From the NCBI RefSeq assembly GCF_017996735.1, contig NZ_JAGOGJ010000003.1, positions 1 through 64,000 on the forward strand: a DNA stretch of 64,000 nucleotides. The letters run 5' to 3'. The DNA is from Niveispirillum sp. GTDB lineage: Bacteria > Pseudomonadota > Alphaproteobacteria > Azospirillales > Azospirillaceae. A program made the position numbers and the translations under genes. Of the stretch, positions 17,934 to 26,386 are shown one piece after another (position 1 is the first letter of the stretch; the number at the start of each line of letters is the position of its first letter). The notes beneath the pieces were generated by a model. That model saw nothing but the letters and a program-made list of their open reading frames with translations, did no database searches and had not been told where the DNA came from.

Positions 17934-17966
17934 ATAGGGCCGAAGGCCGGGGCATGTCCTTGCGAA
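17934..17966. promoter_or_regulatory. Shared motif in the hppD/Lrp divergent promoter (copy A)
   Basis: ATAGGGC (17934-17940) and CCGGGGCATGTCCTTGC (17947-17963) recur in the other Lrp divergent region (56364-56394). The larger block begins 59 bases from the hppD start and 84 bases from the Lrp start, the same distances as in the other copy. Likely regulator or RNA-polymerase contact site. A GG-N10-GC spacing would also allow a sigma-54-like reading, but the -24 half is poor. Confidence 0.6.
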
Positions 17967-18030
17967 CTGCATCCCTTTTCTGGCAGTGTCCGGTGAGAAA
18001 TTGCGCTGATCCGTTAATCAGGGGCAGAAT

Positions 18031-18507
18031 ATGAGCAGTGCTGGTTTGGACGCAGCAGATCTTCGCATACTTGCTGCGTTGCAGCGCAATGGGCGCCTGT
18101 CGAATGTGGATCTGGCCGATCAGGTGGGATTGTCGCCCAGCCCCTGCCTGCGCCGGGTGCGCGACCTGGAGGAAAAGGGCTTCATCCAGGGCTATACGGC
18201 CATCCTGGACCGGCGAAAGCTGGGCATGGGCGTCGTCGCCTTCGTCGAGGTGAAGATCGACCAGAATGCCGAGGGTGACGCCGATTTCCGGCGCGGCATC
18301 CTGCTGCTGCCCGAGGTCGTGTCCTGTTTCGTGATGACGGGCACGATGGATTATCTTCTGCAGGTGGTGGTGGAGGATCTGGACAGTTTCGCCGACCTGT
18401 CCATGCGCAAGCTGCTGTCCATCAAGGGCGTGAAGGAGGTGCGGTCCAGCTTCGTGCTGGACGTGGTGAAGCATTCCACGGCGCTGCCATTGCCGAAACC
18501 GACCTGA
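18031..18507 (+). CDS. Lrp/AsnC family transcriptional regulator (aromatic catabolism)
   Basis: 158 residues: N-terminal helix-turn-helix (LDAADLRILAALQRNG, then DLADQVGLSPSPCLRRV) and a C-terminal RAM/AsnC ligand domain (about 65-150, with TGTMDYLLQVVVED). These regulators bind amino acids and form octamers on DNA. Position between hppD and phhA makes it the probable regulator of phenylalanine/tyrosine breakdown, an inference from context. A GGGGCAG ribosome site precedes the ATG. Confidence 0.93.
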   Translation: MSSAGLDAADLRILAALQRNGRLSNVDLADQVGLSPSPCLRRVRDLEEKGFIQGYTAILDRRKLGMGVVAFVEVKIDQNAEGDADFRRGILLLPEVVSCFVMTGTMDYLLQVVVEDLDSFADLSMRKLLSIKGVKEVRSSFVLDVVKHSTALPLPKPT

Positions 18508-18530
18508 TCGGCACAGGATATAGCGTAAAA

Positions 18531-18599
18531 CCCGGTTATACCGGGGTATGAATTGCGCAAATCACCCCTTGCCGGGGCATGTCCGCAAGGAAATGCCCG
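18531..18599 (+). promoter_or_regulatory. phhA upstream region with copy of the shared motif
   Basis: GCCGGGGCATGTCC at 18571-18584 is identical to 17946-17959 in the hppD/Lrp region. Here it forms one arm of an inverted repeat (GGGCAT 18575-18580 with ATGCCC 18593-18598). A smaller inverted repeat, CCCGG/CCGGG, lies at 18531-18545. A probable binding site for the neighbouring Lrp/AsnC protein, about 70 bases before the phhA start. Confidence 0.5.
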
Positions 18600-18653
18600 G
18601 CCACCGGCGCTATCATGGCTCTAACGATTCCCGCATTGTTTGGGGAGGAAGCC

Positions 18654-19565
18654 ATGAACAAGACCAACGCCCCCGCCGGCGATTTCGCCGCCCGCGTCAC
18701 CGATAGCGGCAAGACCGATACGGCCCTGCGCGGCGATTACAGCCATGTGCAGCCGGATTTCACCATCGACCAGGGCTGGGATGCCTATACCAGCGCCGAT
18801 CACGCCCTGTGGCGCACGCTTTACGACCGGCAGTCGGCCCTGCTGCCGCGCTATGCGGCCCCGGAATTTATCGACGGGCTGACCCGGCTGGATGTGGGCG
18901 GCGGCATCCCCGATTTCCGCCGCGCGTCCGATGTGCTGGACAAGGCGACGGGCTGGACGCTGGTGGCGGTGCCGGGCCTGATCCCGGAGCGGGAATTCTT
19001 CGAACATCTGGCGGCCCGGCGTTTTCCCGTCACCAACTGGATCCGCAAGCCCGAAGAGATGGATTATCTGGTGGAACCGGACGTGTTCCATGATTTCTTC
19101 GGCCATGTGCCGCTACTGACCCATCCGGTCTTCGCCGATTACCTGCAGGCCTATGGCGTGGGCGGGGCCAAGGCCATTGCCCTGAACAGTCAGGAACAGT
19201 TGGCCCGGCTTTACTGGTACATGGTGGAATTCGGCCTGATCAATACCGCGGACGGGCTGCGCGCCTACGGCGCCGGCATGTTGTCGTCGCGCGGGGAGAC
19301 GCAGTTCTGCATCGACAGCCCAGCCCCCCACCGCGTCGGTTTCGATCTGGAACGTGTGATGCGGACCCGGTACCGCATCGACGATTATCAGCAGACCTAT
19401 TTCGTGCTGGACAGTTATGAGCAGTTGATGAACGCCACGGCCGTGGATTTCACCCCGCTCTATGCCCGCCTGCGCGACCTACCGGAGATCGATCCCACGA
19501 TGCTGCTGCCCGGCGACCATGTCTTCACACGGGGCAGCCAGGCCGGCGGGGTGAAGGCGGCGTGA
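18654..19565 (+). CDS. phhA: Phenylalanine 4-monooxygenase
   Basis: 303 residues from the ATG at 18654, marked by a strong GGGGAGGAA. The aromatic amino acid hydroxylase core is clear: HDFFGHVP carries the two Fe-binding histidines and WYMVEFGL the Fe-binding glutamate. It converts phenylalanine to tyrosine with tetrahydrobiopterin. Size matches monomeric bacterial enzymes (about 260-300). It follows the Lrp gene and complements hppD. No phhB (pterin carbinolamine dehydratase) is adjacent. Confidence 0.96.
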   Translation: MNKTNAPAGDFAARVTDSGKTDTALRGDYSHVQPDFTIDQGWDAYTSADHALWRTLYDRQSALLPRYAAPEFIDGLTRLDVGGGIPDFRRASDVLDKATGWTLVAVPGLIPEREFFEHLAARRFPVTNWIRKPEEMDYLVEPDVFHDFFGHVPLLTHPVFADYLQAYGVGGAKAIALNSQEQLARLYWYMVEFGLINTADGLRAYGAGMLSSRGETQFCIDSPAPHRVGFDLERVMRTRYRIDDYQQTYFVLDSYEQLMNATAVDFTPLYARLRDLPEIDPTMLLPGDHVFTRGSQAGGVKAA

Positions 19566-19575
19566 GATAGGGAAC

Positions 19576-19962
19576 TCACCGTAACTGCAACAGGTCCCAC
19601 TTGTTGCCGTACAGGTCCTGGAACACGGCCACGCTGCCATAGGCCTCGTGCCTTGGTTGCTCCAGGAATTGCACGCCGGCCGCAACCATCGCCGCATGGT
19701 CGCGGGCAAAATCATCGGTATGCAGGAACAGGAAGACGCGGCCGCCGGCCTGCCGGCCGATCTGCGCCTCCTGTTCCGGCCCCGACGCCCTGGCCAGCAG
19801 CAGCCGGGTCTCCGTGGCCCCCCTGGGCGCCATCAACACCCAGCGTTTGTCCCCACCCAGATCGGTATCGGACACCAGGGTGAAGCCCGCCCGGTCGCGA
19901 TACCAGGCGATGGCCTCGTCATAATCCCGCACCAGCAGGGTCAGGGCGCCGATGGCAGGCAT
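19576..19962 (-). CDS. VOC family (glyoxalase/bleomycin-resistance fold) protein
   Basis: 128 residues from the ATG at 19962. Opening IGALTLLVRDYDEAIAWYRD, the FLHTDD centre and the ending FQDLYGNKWDLLQL are typical of the vicinal-oxygen-chelate fold. Substrate unknown. The start lies 4 bases after the dapD stop, so it is probably the second gene of a dapD transcript. Confidence 0.85.
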   Translation of the reverse strand: MPAIGALTLLVRDYDEAIAWYRDRAGFTLVSDTDLGGDKRWVLMAPRGATETRLLLARASGPEQEAQIGRQAGGRVFLFLHTDDFARDHAAMVAAGVQFLEQPRHEAYGSVAVFQDLYGNKWDLLQLR

Positions 19963-19966
19963 GGGA

Positions 19967-20812
19967 TCAGTCGCGCAGCAGATCGTTGATCGACGTCTTG
20001 GACCGGGTCTGTGCATCCACGCGCTTCACGATCACGGCGCAGGACAGGGACGGGCCGGGCGTGCCATCGGGCAGCGGCTTGCCCGGCAGGCTGCCGGGAA
20101 CCACGACGGAATAGGCCGGAACGCGGCCCACAAACACCTCACCCGTGGTGCGGTCGATGATCTTGGTGGTGGCGCTGATGAACACACCCATGGACAGGAC
20201 GGCGCCCTGTTCCACGATCACGCCTTCCACCACTTCCGACCGGGCGCCGATGAAGCAATCATCCTCGATGATGACGGGGCCGGCCTGCAGCGGCTCCAGT
20301 ACGCCGCCGATACCGACACCACCCGACAGATGCACATTCTTGCCGATCTGGGCACAGGAACCGACCGTGGCCCAGGTATCGACCATCGTGCCCTTGTCCA
20401 CGAAGGCACCGACATTGACGAAGCTGGGCATCAGCACGACGCCCGGCGCCACATAGGCGCTGCGGCGAACGACAGAACCCGGCACGGCGCGGAAACCGGC
20501 CTGGCGCCAGGCATTCTCGTCCCAGCCCTCGAACTTCGACGGCACCTTGTCCCACCAATAGGCGGCACCCGGCGCACCGGAGATCATGGCATTGTCGTTC
20601 AGCCGGAAGGACAGCAGCACGGCCTTCTTCAGCCACTGGTTCACCACCCAGGACCCGTCCCGTTTTTCCGCCACACGGGCATCGCCCGCATCCAGCAGCG
20701 ACAGCGCACGGTTGACGGCGTCGCGCACGTCGCCGGTGGTGGAAAAGCCCAGATTGGCGCGGTCTTCCCAGGCCTGATCGATGGTGCGGGCGAGATCGGC
20801 GAAGCTGCTCAT
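19967..20812 (-). CDS. dapD: 2,3,4,5-tetrahydropyridine-2,6-dicarboxylate N-succinyltransferase
   Basis: 281 residues, normal length. The left-handed beta-helix hexapeptide repeats are visible from about residue 110 ([20 protein letters not shown], then [16 protein letters not shown]). It transfers succinyl from succinyl-CoA to tetrahydrodipicolinate in the lysine/meso-diaminopimelate pathway (cytosol, trimer). dapE is not adjacent. Ribosome site weak. Confidence 0.96.
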   Translation of the reverse strand: MSSFADLARTIDQAWEDRANLGFSTTGDVRDAVNRALSLLDAGDARVAEKRDGSWVVNQWLKKAVLLSFRLNDNAMISGAPGAAYWWDKVPSKFEGWDENAWRQAGFRAVPGSVVRRSAYVAPGVVLMPSFVNVGAFVDKGTMVDTWATVGSCAQIGKNVHLSGGVGIGGVLEPLQAGPVIIEDDCFIGARSEVVEGVIVEQGAVLSMGVFISATTKIIDRTTGEVFVGRVPAYSVVVPGSLPGKPLPDGTPGPSLSCAVIVKRVDAQTRSKTSINDLLRD

Positions 20813-20935
20813 CGCGGGGTGGTCCTGATGTCGGAGAGGAAGGATCGGCGGCGACTTTGGCGGTGGCCCGCCGGACCTGTCAACGAAGCCGCCCGCAGAC
20901 CGCCCATGCCCGCACGGTCGTTCGCAAACCGGGCC

Positions 20936-21769
20936 TCAGCGCAGACGGGCCGTCAGGTCGGCCAGCCAGGTCTCCACATCCTCGATCACATGATGCACAT
21001 GGTCACCGGGATGCACCGGTTGCGGCGCGACCTCCCCCACCTTCAGGTCGGGGCGGGAAAATTCGCTGTCGGTGCGGACCCAGACGGTGGTCATGCCGGC
21101 CCCGGCGGCGGGCAGGAGGTTGCGGTGCAGATCCTCCACCATGGCGGCGCGGGTCGGATTGATCCCGAAACGGCGGATCATGGTGGCATAGGGGGCGGGA
21201 TCGGGCTTGGGCACATAATCGGCGGCCACGATATCGAAGATGCCGTCGAAATGGTCCGCCACGCCCAGCCGTTCCAGCACATTTTGCGCATGGCGCACCG
21301 ACCCGTTGGTGAAGATCACCTTGCGCCCCGGCAAGGCCTTCAGCGATGCCGCCAGCAAGGGCGAGGGCGCCACCGGCGTCACGTCGATATCATGCACATA
21401 GGCCAGGAAAGCGGCCGGGTCCATGCCATGGTCGATCATCATCCCGCGAAGGGAGGTGCCGTGCAGCCGGTAATAATCTTTCTGCTTGATGCGCGCTGCT
21501 TCCCGCTCCATCCCCAGCGCCTGGGCGATATAGTCGGTGATCCGCACATCCACCTGGGCGAACAGGTTGCACCGGGCCGGGTACAGCGTGTTGTCGAGGT
21601 CGAAGACCCAATGATCGACATGGTCGAAGGTCCCGGCAAGCGGAGCGGCGGACTCAAGCCCAAGCGGAGCGGCGGACCCAACCCCGAGCGGAGCGGCGGA
21701 CCCAACCCCGAGCGGAGCGGCGGAGGGCGCCCCAAGCGGAGCGGCGGTGGTCTGATAAGTGCTAGTCAT
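20936..21769 (-). CDS. HAD-family pyrimidine 5'-nucleotidase with repeat-expanded N-terminus
   Basis: 277 residues from the ATG at 21769 (an ATG at 21775 also fits). HAD motifs: FDLDNTLYP with the nucleophile Asp, FTNGS, the KPDP lysine and VEDLHRN. This combination is typical of the SDT1/pyrimidine 5'-nucleotidase group, which dephosphorylates UMP/CMP-like substrates. Before the core lies an extra stretch of about 40 residues made of repeated APLGxxSA units, encoded by a 24-bp tandem repeat. No in-frame start exists after the repeats, so they are translated. It diverges from the PAS-GGDEF gene, with only about 40 bases between starts. Confidence 0.87.
   Translation of the reverse strand: MTSTYQTTAAPLGAPSAAPLGVGSAAPLGVGSAAPLGLESAAPLAGTFDHVDHWVFDLDNTLYPARCNLFAQVDVRITDYIAQALGMEREAARIKQKDYYRLHGTSLRGMMIDHGMDPAAFLAYVHDIDVTPVAPSPLLAASLKALPGRKVIFTNGSVRHAQNVLERLGVADHFDGIFDIVAADYVPKPDPAPYATMIRRFGINPTRAAMVEDLHRNLLPAAGAGMTTVWVRTDSEFSRPDLKVGEVAPQPVHPGDHVHHVIEDVETWLADLTARLR
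21638..21748. repeat. 24-bp in-frame tandem repeat, five copies
   Basis: The core AAGCGGAGCGGCGGA (or GAGCGGAGCGGCGGA) starts at 21638, 21662, 21686, 21710 and 21734, exactly 24 bp apart; the spacer CCCAACCCC is shared by the middle copies. On the minus strand each unit encodes eight residues (APLGVGSA-like) of the HAD protein. Copy number could vary between strains. Confidence 0.95.
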
Positions 21770-21809
21770 GACCATAAAATGATCAACCGGGGATGTAACC
21801 GCAAGGGCA

Positions 21810-23540
21810 ATGGACCGCAACGCTCCGGTGCGTTACCACTGCATCAGAAATGGTTACCACGGGAGCGCACCGGCCTTGTCATCCCCCTCCGGCTCCATAC
21901 CGGCCAGCGACGCCGTCGATATCGTGGCCCTGCCGGCGCTGCTGGATGGCTGGCCGGGTCCCGGCCTGACACTGGACGCGCAAGGACGGCCGCTGGTCCT
22001 GAATGCGGGCGCGCGGCTGCTGGCCGAGCGGCATGAAGGCTGGCTGCTTGAACTGGGGCGCTGGGCCGCCACCGGTGGGCCGCTGACGGAGCCGCACCGG
22101 TCGGTGCCGGTGGAAACCGGCAGCGGGCCGGGGGTGGTAGAGTTCACCACGGTGCTGCTGACCGAAGGCGGGGTCCTGTGCCTGGGGCGGGAGGTGACGC
22201 TGGAACGGCGTCTGCGCCACGCCCTGACCGAAAGCCGGCAGCGGTACAAGGATCTGGTCGATGTATCGTCCGACTTCGCCTGGGAGGTGGGGCCGGACGG
22301 GCGTTTCGTCTTTGTCTCCGCCGCGGGGGCCATCGGCTATCATCCCGACGATCTGATCGGGCGGCACCCGTCGGAATTCGTGCTGTCGGATTTCGCCGAT
22401 CAGCCGCTGCCCTTCGATACCGGTGTCGGGATCGAACGGACGGAGGTCTGGCTGCGCGCCAAGGATGGGGCGGCGGCCTGCCTGATATCCTCGGCCGTAC
22501 CCCTGATCGGACCGCAGGGTGACTGGATCGGCGCGCGCGGCGCCTGCCGCGACATTACCGAGGCACGGGTCAAGGGCATGGAACTGGCCCAGGTCCGCCT
22601 GCGCGAGAAATATCTGGGCTATATCGTCTCCTCCACCCGCGACGATGTCGATCCCGGCAAGACGCTGGAGATCGCCGTAGGCGTGGCGGTGAATGCCACC
22701 GGTGCCGGGGGCGCGCGCCTCTATGCCCGGACCGGTGACGTGTTCAGCGAGGCGGCGGCGCAATTGCCCATGCCGGTGGAGATCAGGGGCGCCATCGCCG
22801 CCTTCCTGGAACGGGTGGCCGAGGATGGGGAGCCCACCACCCTGGCGGTCGCCGGCCATGTGCTGCTGGCCAGCCGGACCCTGTTCCGGCACGAGGTGAA
22901 CGGCGCCATCCTGGTCTGGCGCGGCGATGAACAGGATTGGAGCGATGAGGACCTGTCCATGGTCCAGGCCATCGCCGATCAGGTGGGCGTGGCCGTGGCC
23001 CAGGCAAGGTACCAGGAACGGTTGAAGACCCTGTCGGAACGCGACGGCCTGACTGGTCTTTACAATCGCCGTACCTTCATGGAGATGCTGGAGACGCGAC
23101 TGGACAAGCAGACGGGCGGCGGTTCTGCCCTGCTTTATTTCGACCTCGACAATTTCAAGGCGGTCAATGACAAGCTGGGCCACGGCGCCGGCGACGATGT
23201 TCTGCGTGCCGTGGGCGAGTTGCTGGGCCGTCTGGCCCGGCCCAGCGACCTGGCCGGCCGTCTGGGGGGTGACGAGTTCGTGCTGTGGATCGACCGCGTG
23301 GACGAGGAACAGGCCGTGGCCGTGGCCGACCGGTTGCTGCGCGAAGCGGCGGAGTTCCTGCGGCCGCTGTCGGCATCACCGGAAAAACCGCTGGGCGTGT
23401 CGGTGGGCGTGGCCTGCTATCGCGGCGGATCGGGAGAACTGGCACAGGGGCTTGTCGACCGGGGTGATCAGGGAATGTATGCTGCCAAGCGCATGGGCAA
23501 GGGCCATCGGGCCCTGGCCCCGCTCTTGGCGGTCGGTTGA
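21810..23540 (+). CDS. PAS-GAF-GGDEF diguanylate cyclase
   Basis: 576 residues. An N-terminal PAS-like region (about 30-135), a PAS domain (about 145-262, YKDLVDVSSDFAWEVGPDGR), a GAF-like domain (about 270-395) and GGDEF (about 400-565). RLGGDEF is intact, and an RPSD inhibitory site stands five residues upstream, so an active, product-inhibited c-di-GMP synthase is expected. No membrane segment, hence a cytosolic sensor with unknown ligand. The start at 21810 has AAGGGC nearby; an internal TTG about 25 codons on is possible. Divergent from the HAD gene. Confidence 0.9.
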   Translation: MDRNAPVRYHCIRNGYHGSAPALSSPSGSIPASDAVDIVALPALLDGWPGPGLTLDAQGRPLVLNAGARLLAERHEGWLLELGRWAATGGPLTEPHRSVPVETGSGPGVVEFTTVLLTEGGVLCLGREVTLERRLRHALTESRQRYKDLVDVSSDFAWEVGPDGRFVFVSAAGAIGYHPDDLIGRHPSEFVLSDFADQPLPFDTGVGIERTEVWLRAKDGAAACLISSAVPLIGPQGDWIGARGACRDITEARVKGMELAQVRLREKYLGYIVSSTRDDVDPGKTLEIAVGVAVNATGAGGARLYARTGDVFSEAAAQLPMPVEIRGAIAAFLERVAEDGEPTTLAVAGHVLLASRTLFRHEVNGAILVWRGDEQDWSDEDLSMVQAIADQVGVAVAQARYQERLKTLSERDGLTGLYNRRTFMEMLETRLDKQTGGGSALLYFDLDNFKAVNDKLGHGAGDDVLRAVGELLGRLARPSDLAGRLGGDEFVLWIDRVDEEQAVAVADRLLREAAEFLRPLSASPEKPLGVSVGVACYRGGSGELAQGLVDRGDQGMYAAKRMGKGHRALAPLLAVG

Positions 23541-23559
23541 GAACAGGTACGGGTCCTAA

Positions 23560-24834
23560 ATGAAAGGTTCCACTCCCACCCCCTTGGATTACGAGATGTC
23601 CAAGAAGCTGGCGGCCAGCGACGACGCGGGCCAGCGGCGGATGGTGGCCGCCCGTGCCGACACGCAGCCGGAAATCCTGTTCTATCTGGCCAACGACGCC
23701 AGCGCGGAGGTGCGTCGCGAGATCGCGCGTAACAACGCCACCCCGCGCCAGGCCGATCTGCTGCTTTGCGGCGATCCGGACGAGGAGGTGCGGTCCGGCC
23801 TGGCGCGCAAGATCGCGCTGCTGGTCCCGTCCCTGCCCGCCGACCGGATCGGGCAGTTGGAACGCATGACCATGGATATCGTGGAGTCGCTCGCCCGTGA
23901 CCAGGCGACCGCGGTGCGCCGGGTGGTGGCCGAAACCCTGAAGGACCAGCCGGGCGCCCCGCCGCACCTGATCCAGCAACTGGCCCGCGATCTGGAACTG
24001 TCGGTCTCCGGCCCCGTCCTGCGCCATTCACCGCTGCTGACCGATGATGATCTTCTGTCGATCATCGGCAGCCAGCCGATGGATGGCAAGCTGGTAGCCA
24101 TCGCCCAGCGCGCCGGCATTTCCGGCGCGGTATCCGAAGCGGTGGCCCGCACGCAGAGCGAGGCGGCGGTGGCGGCCCTGCTGGGCAATTCGTCGGCCCA
24201 GATCCGCGAGGAGACGCTGGACCGCATCATCGACATGGCCCCCAAATTCGAGCCGTGGCATGGCCCCCTGGTGCGCCGCCCCGCCCTGCCGCCCAAGGCC
24301 GCCGCCCGCATCGCCGGCTTTGTCAGCGAACAGTTGATGCGTGTGCTGGAAAACCGCACCGACCTGCCGCCCGATGTGCGTGCCGCCGTGCGCACCGCCG
24401 TTCTGGACCGTGCCCGCACCAACCGCGGCGGCGGGGCCGAACCGCTGGGCATCGATGACGAGGCGGCGGAAGAGGCGCCCAAGGAACGGCCGATGGAGCG
24501 GGCCAAAAAGGCCCATGCCGCCGGCAAGCTGGACGAGGACATGGTGGGTGCCGCCCTGACCCAGGGCGACCGCGGCTTCGTGCTGGCCGCCCTGTCGGTC
24601 AGGGCCAATGTGCCCCTGGATGCGGTCGACAAGATCATCGGCGGGCAGAGTGCGCGCGGCGTCACGGCCCTGTGCTGGCGTGCCAAGCTGTCCATGCGCC
24701 TGTGCCGGCAGATCCAGTTGCGTATCGCCAACATCCCGCCCACATCGGTGCTGAACGCGCGTGACGGCACCCATTACCCGATGTCGGACAGCGAGATGAC
24801 CTGGCAGCTTGAATTTTTCGGCCTGAAGGCATGA
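23560..24834 (+). CDS. DUF2336 domain-containing protein
   Basis: 424 residues, mainly alpha-helical HEAT-like repeats: KKLAASDDAGQRRMVA and the VRREIARN, VRRVVAETL series, then a C-terminal segment ending in a conserved-looking EMTWQLEFFGLKA. DUF2336 proteins are widespread in alphaproteobacteria, often near signalling genes; function unknown. It starts 19 bases after the diguanylate cyclase and 4 bases before cca, so it may be co-transcribed with both. Confidence 0.87.
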   Translation: MKGSTPTPLDYEMSKKLAASDDAGQRRMVAARADTQPEILFYLANDASAEVRREIARNNATPRQADLLLCGDPDEEVRSGLARKIALLVPSLPADRIGQLERMTMDIVESLARDQATAVRRVVAETLKDQPGAPPHLIQQLARDLELSVSGPVLRHSPLLTDDDLLSIIGSQPMDGKLVAIAQRAGISGAVSEAVARTQSEAAVAALLGNSSAQIREETLDRIIDMAPKFEPWHGPLVRRPALPPKAAARIAGFVSEQLMRVLENRTDLPPDVRAAVRTAVLDRARTNRGGGAEPLGIDDEAAEEAPKERPMERAKKAHAAGKLDEDMVGAALTQGDRGFVLAALSVRANVPLDAVDKIIGGQSARGVTALCWRAKLSMRLCRQIQLRIANIPPTSVLNARDGTHYPMSDSEMTWQLEFFGLKA

Positions 24835-24838
24835 CGCC

Positions 24839-26116
24839 ATGACCGGCGGCGCCGATCGGGAAAGCACCACGCTGCACCCTGGTCCGACCGGCCTGATGGC
24901 GGGCACCGCAGCGCGCCGGGTCATGCAGTCCCTGATGCGCACCGGTCAGGAGGCCCGCTTCATCGGCGGCTGCGTGCGCGATGCGATGCTGGGCATCCAG
25001 GCCGCCGATATCGACATCGCCACGCCCCTGCCGCCGGACGAGGTGATGCGCCGGTTGCGCCAGGACGGCATCCGCGTCATCCCCACCGGCATCGACCATG
25101 GCACGGTGACGGCCCTGACCGAAGGCGCGTCGTTCGAGATCACGACCCTGAGGCGGGATGTGGAGACGGACGGCCGCCATGCCGTCGTGGCCTTCACCGA
25201 CAGTTGGCTGGAAGATGCCAGCCGCCGCGACTTCACCTTCAACGCCATGTCGCTGACGCCGGAAGGGGAATTGTACGACCCGTTCGGCGGGGTGCGCGAC
25301 CTGAAGGGCGGGCGGGTGCGCTTTATCGGCCAGGCGCGCGAACGCATCGCGGAGGATGTGCTGCGCATCCTCCGCTTCTTCCGCTTCCATGCCCGTTTCG
25401 GCCAGGGGCGGCCCGATCCGGATGCCCTTGCCGCCTGCGCCACCATGGCGCCGCTGCTGCCATCCCTGTCGGGGGAACGGGTACAGCAGGAGGTGATGAA
25501 GATCCTGGCCCAGGACCGGATGGTGGAAGTCTGGCGCCTGATGATGGATTGCGGGGTGGTGGCGCAAACCCTGCCCCCGGCGACCAACATCACCCGTCTG
25601 GCGGCGCTGGACCGCTTGGAATGGCTGGTGGGGGAAGCGCATCCGATGGCGCATCTGGCGGCGCTGCTGCCGTCGGGCCTGTCGGCGGCGGCGGACACGG
25701 CGGAACGGCTGCGCCTGTCGAATGCCAACCGCGACTATCTTCTGAGCCTGTGCGCACCGCCGGTGGATGTGCATCCCGACCTGACCGTGACCAGTCGCCG
25801 GCACGCGCTGCAGAAACTGGGTCCGGAAACCTATCGCGACCTGCTGCTGCTGTCCGCCGCCACCCGCGCCACCCCGGCGGTGGAACTGCTGGAAGCGCTG
25901 GCCGAGGCCGCCACCTGGGTTGTCGTGCCCTTCCCCCTGAAGGGCCGGGACGTGCTGGAACTGGGCATGGCGCCGGGACCGGAGGTCGGGGTCGTGCTGG
26001 CGGCGATGGAGGGCTGGTGGGCGGCGCGCGACTATCGGCCCACGCGGGAGGATTGCCTGATCGAGCTGGCACGACGCATCCAGGAGCGCAAGGCACGGGA
26101 GCAGGGAACGCCTTGA
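24839..26116 (+). CDS. cca: CCA tRNA nucleotidyltransferase
   Basis: 425 residues. The nucleotidyltransferase head has FIGGCVRDAML and DIDIATPLPP (the catalytic DxD), followed by DGRHAVVAFT, the RRDFTFNAM motif and the ERIAEDVLRILRFFRFHARF region. It adds or repairs the 3' CCA of tRNAs using CTP and ATP. Lack of an HD domain and the length suit the alphaproteobacterial class II type. A poly(A) polymerase would look similar. Four-base gap from DUF2336. Confidence 0.93.
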   Translation: MTGGADRESTTLHPGPTGLMAGTAARRVMQSLMRTGQEARFIGGCVRDAMLGIQAADIDIATPLPPDEVMRRLRQDGIRVIPTGIDHGTVTALTEGASFEITTLRRDVETDGRHAVVAFTDSWLEDASRRDFTFNAMSLTPEGELYDPFGGVRDLKGGRVRFIGQARERIAEDVLRILRFFRFHARFGQGRPDPDALAACATMAPLLPSLSGERVQQEVMKILAQDRMVEVWRLMMDCGVVAQTLPPATNITRLAALDRLEWLVGEAHPMAHLAALLPSGLSAAADTAERLRLSNANRDYLLSLCAPPVDVHPDLTVTSRRHALQKLGPETYRDLLLLSAATRATPAVELLEALAEAATWVVVPFPLKGRDVLELGMAPGPEVGVVLAAMEGWWAARDYRPTREDCLIELARRIQERKAREQGTP

Positions 26117-26132
26117 CCCTGGTGAAATGATT

Positions 26133-26267
26133 CCATCGGTCAAAATTCTTGACCGATGGTACGGCGGGACTGCCGCCGCGCGGCCCATGCCGCGTAGCCA
26201 AGGGCGCGGATGCGCCCGCCGGCGGTTGAGGCGCACGAAATCTTGACCAGCGGTCATGATTTCGTGC
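26133..26267. repeat. Stack of four palindromes in the cca/DUF924 gap
   Basis: Four hairpins follow one another: (1) 11-bp arms 26133-26143/26149-26159 around AATTC; (2) GGCGG 26163-26167 with CCGCC 26173-26177; (3) GGGCGC 26202-26207 with GCGCCC 26212-26217; (4) a near-perfect palindrome 26233-26267 (outer arms GCACGAAATC/GATTTCGTGC, inner TGACC/GGTCA). The first and last share CTTGACC-N3-GGT. This could be a terminator cluster, a REP-like element or the core of a structured RNA. The remainder of 26117-26386 shows no gene. Confidence 0.75.
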
Positions 26268-26386
26268 CGCTGGTATGATAGCTGAATTTTCCGCCGAACC
26301 ACTGGACATGCGGCCCGGTCGGCGGCATCACTTTAACGTCAACGGCAACAGGTGGTGACGGGCCGCCCGGCCCTGGGAGACGGGAA

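Noticed and set aside
17947-17963. Sigma-54 promoter in the Lrp regions
   Set aside because: GG-N10-GC spacing fits but the -24 element departs from TGGCAC; the regulator-site reading explains the matching distances to both starts equally well.
21638-21748. CRISPR-like array
   Set aside because: Period 24 bp with near-identical spacers and in-frame coding; a tandem repeat, not a repeat-spacer array.
19952-22036. 694-codon plus-strand ORF across dapD and the HAD gene
   Set aside because: Runs antisense through two certain genes; its RSGG repeats are only the reverse reading of the 24-bp repeat.
24662-26302. 546-codon minus-strand ORF opposite cca
   Set aside because: Shadow of cca, His/Gln/Arg-rich with no motif.
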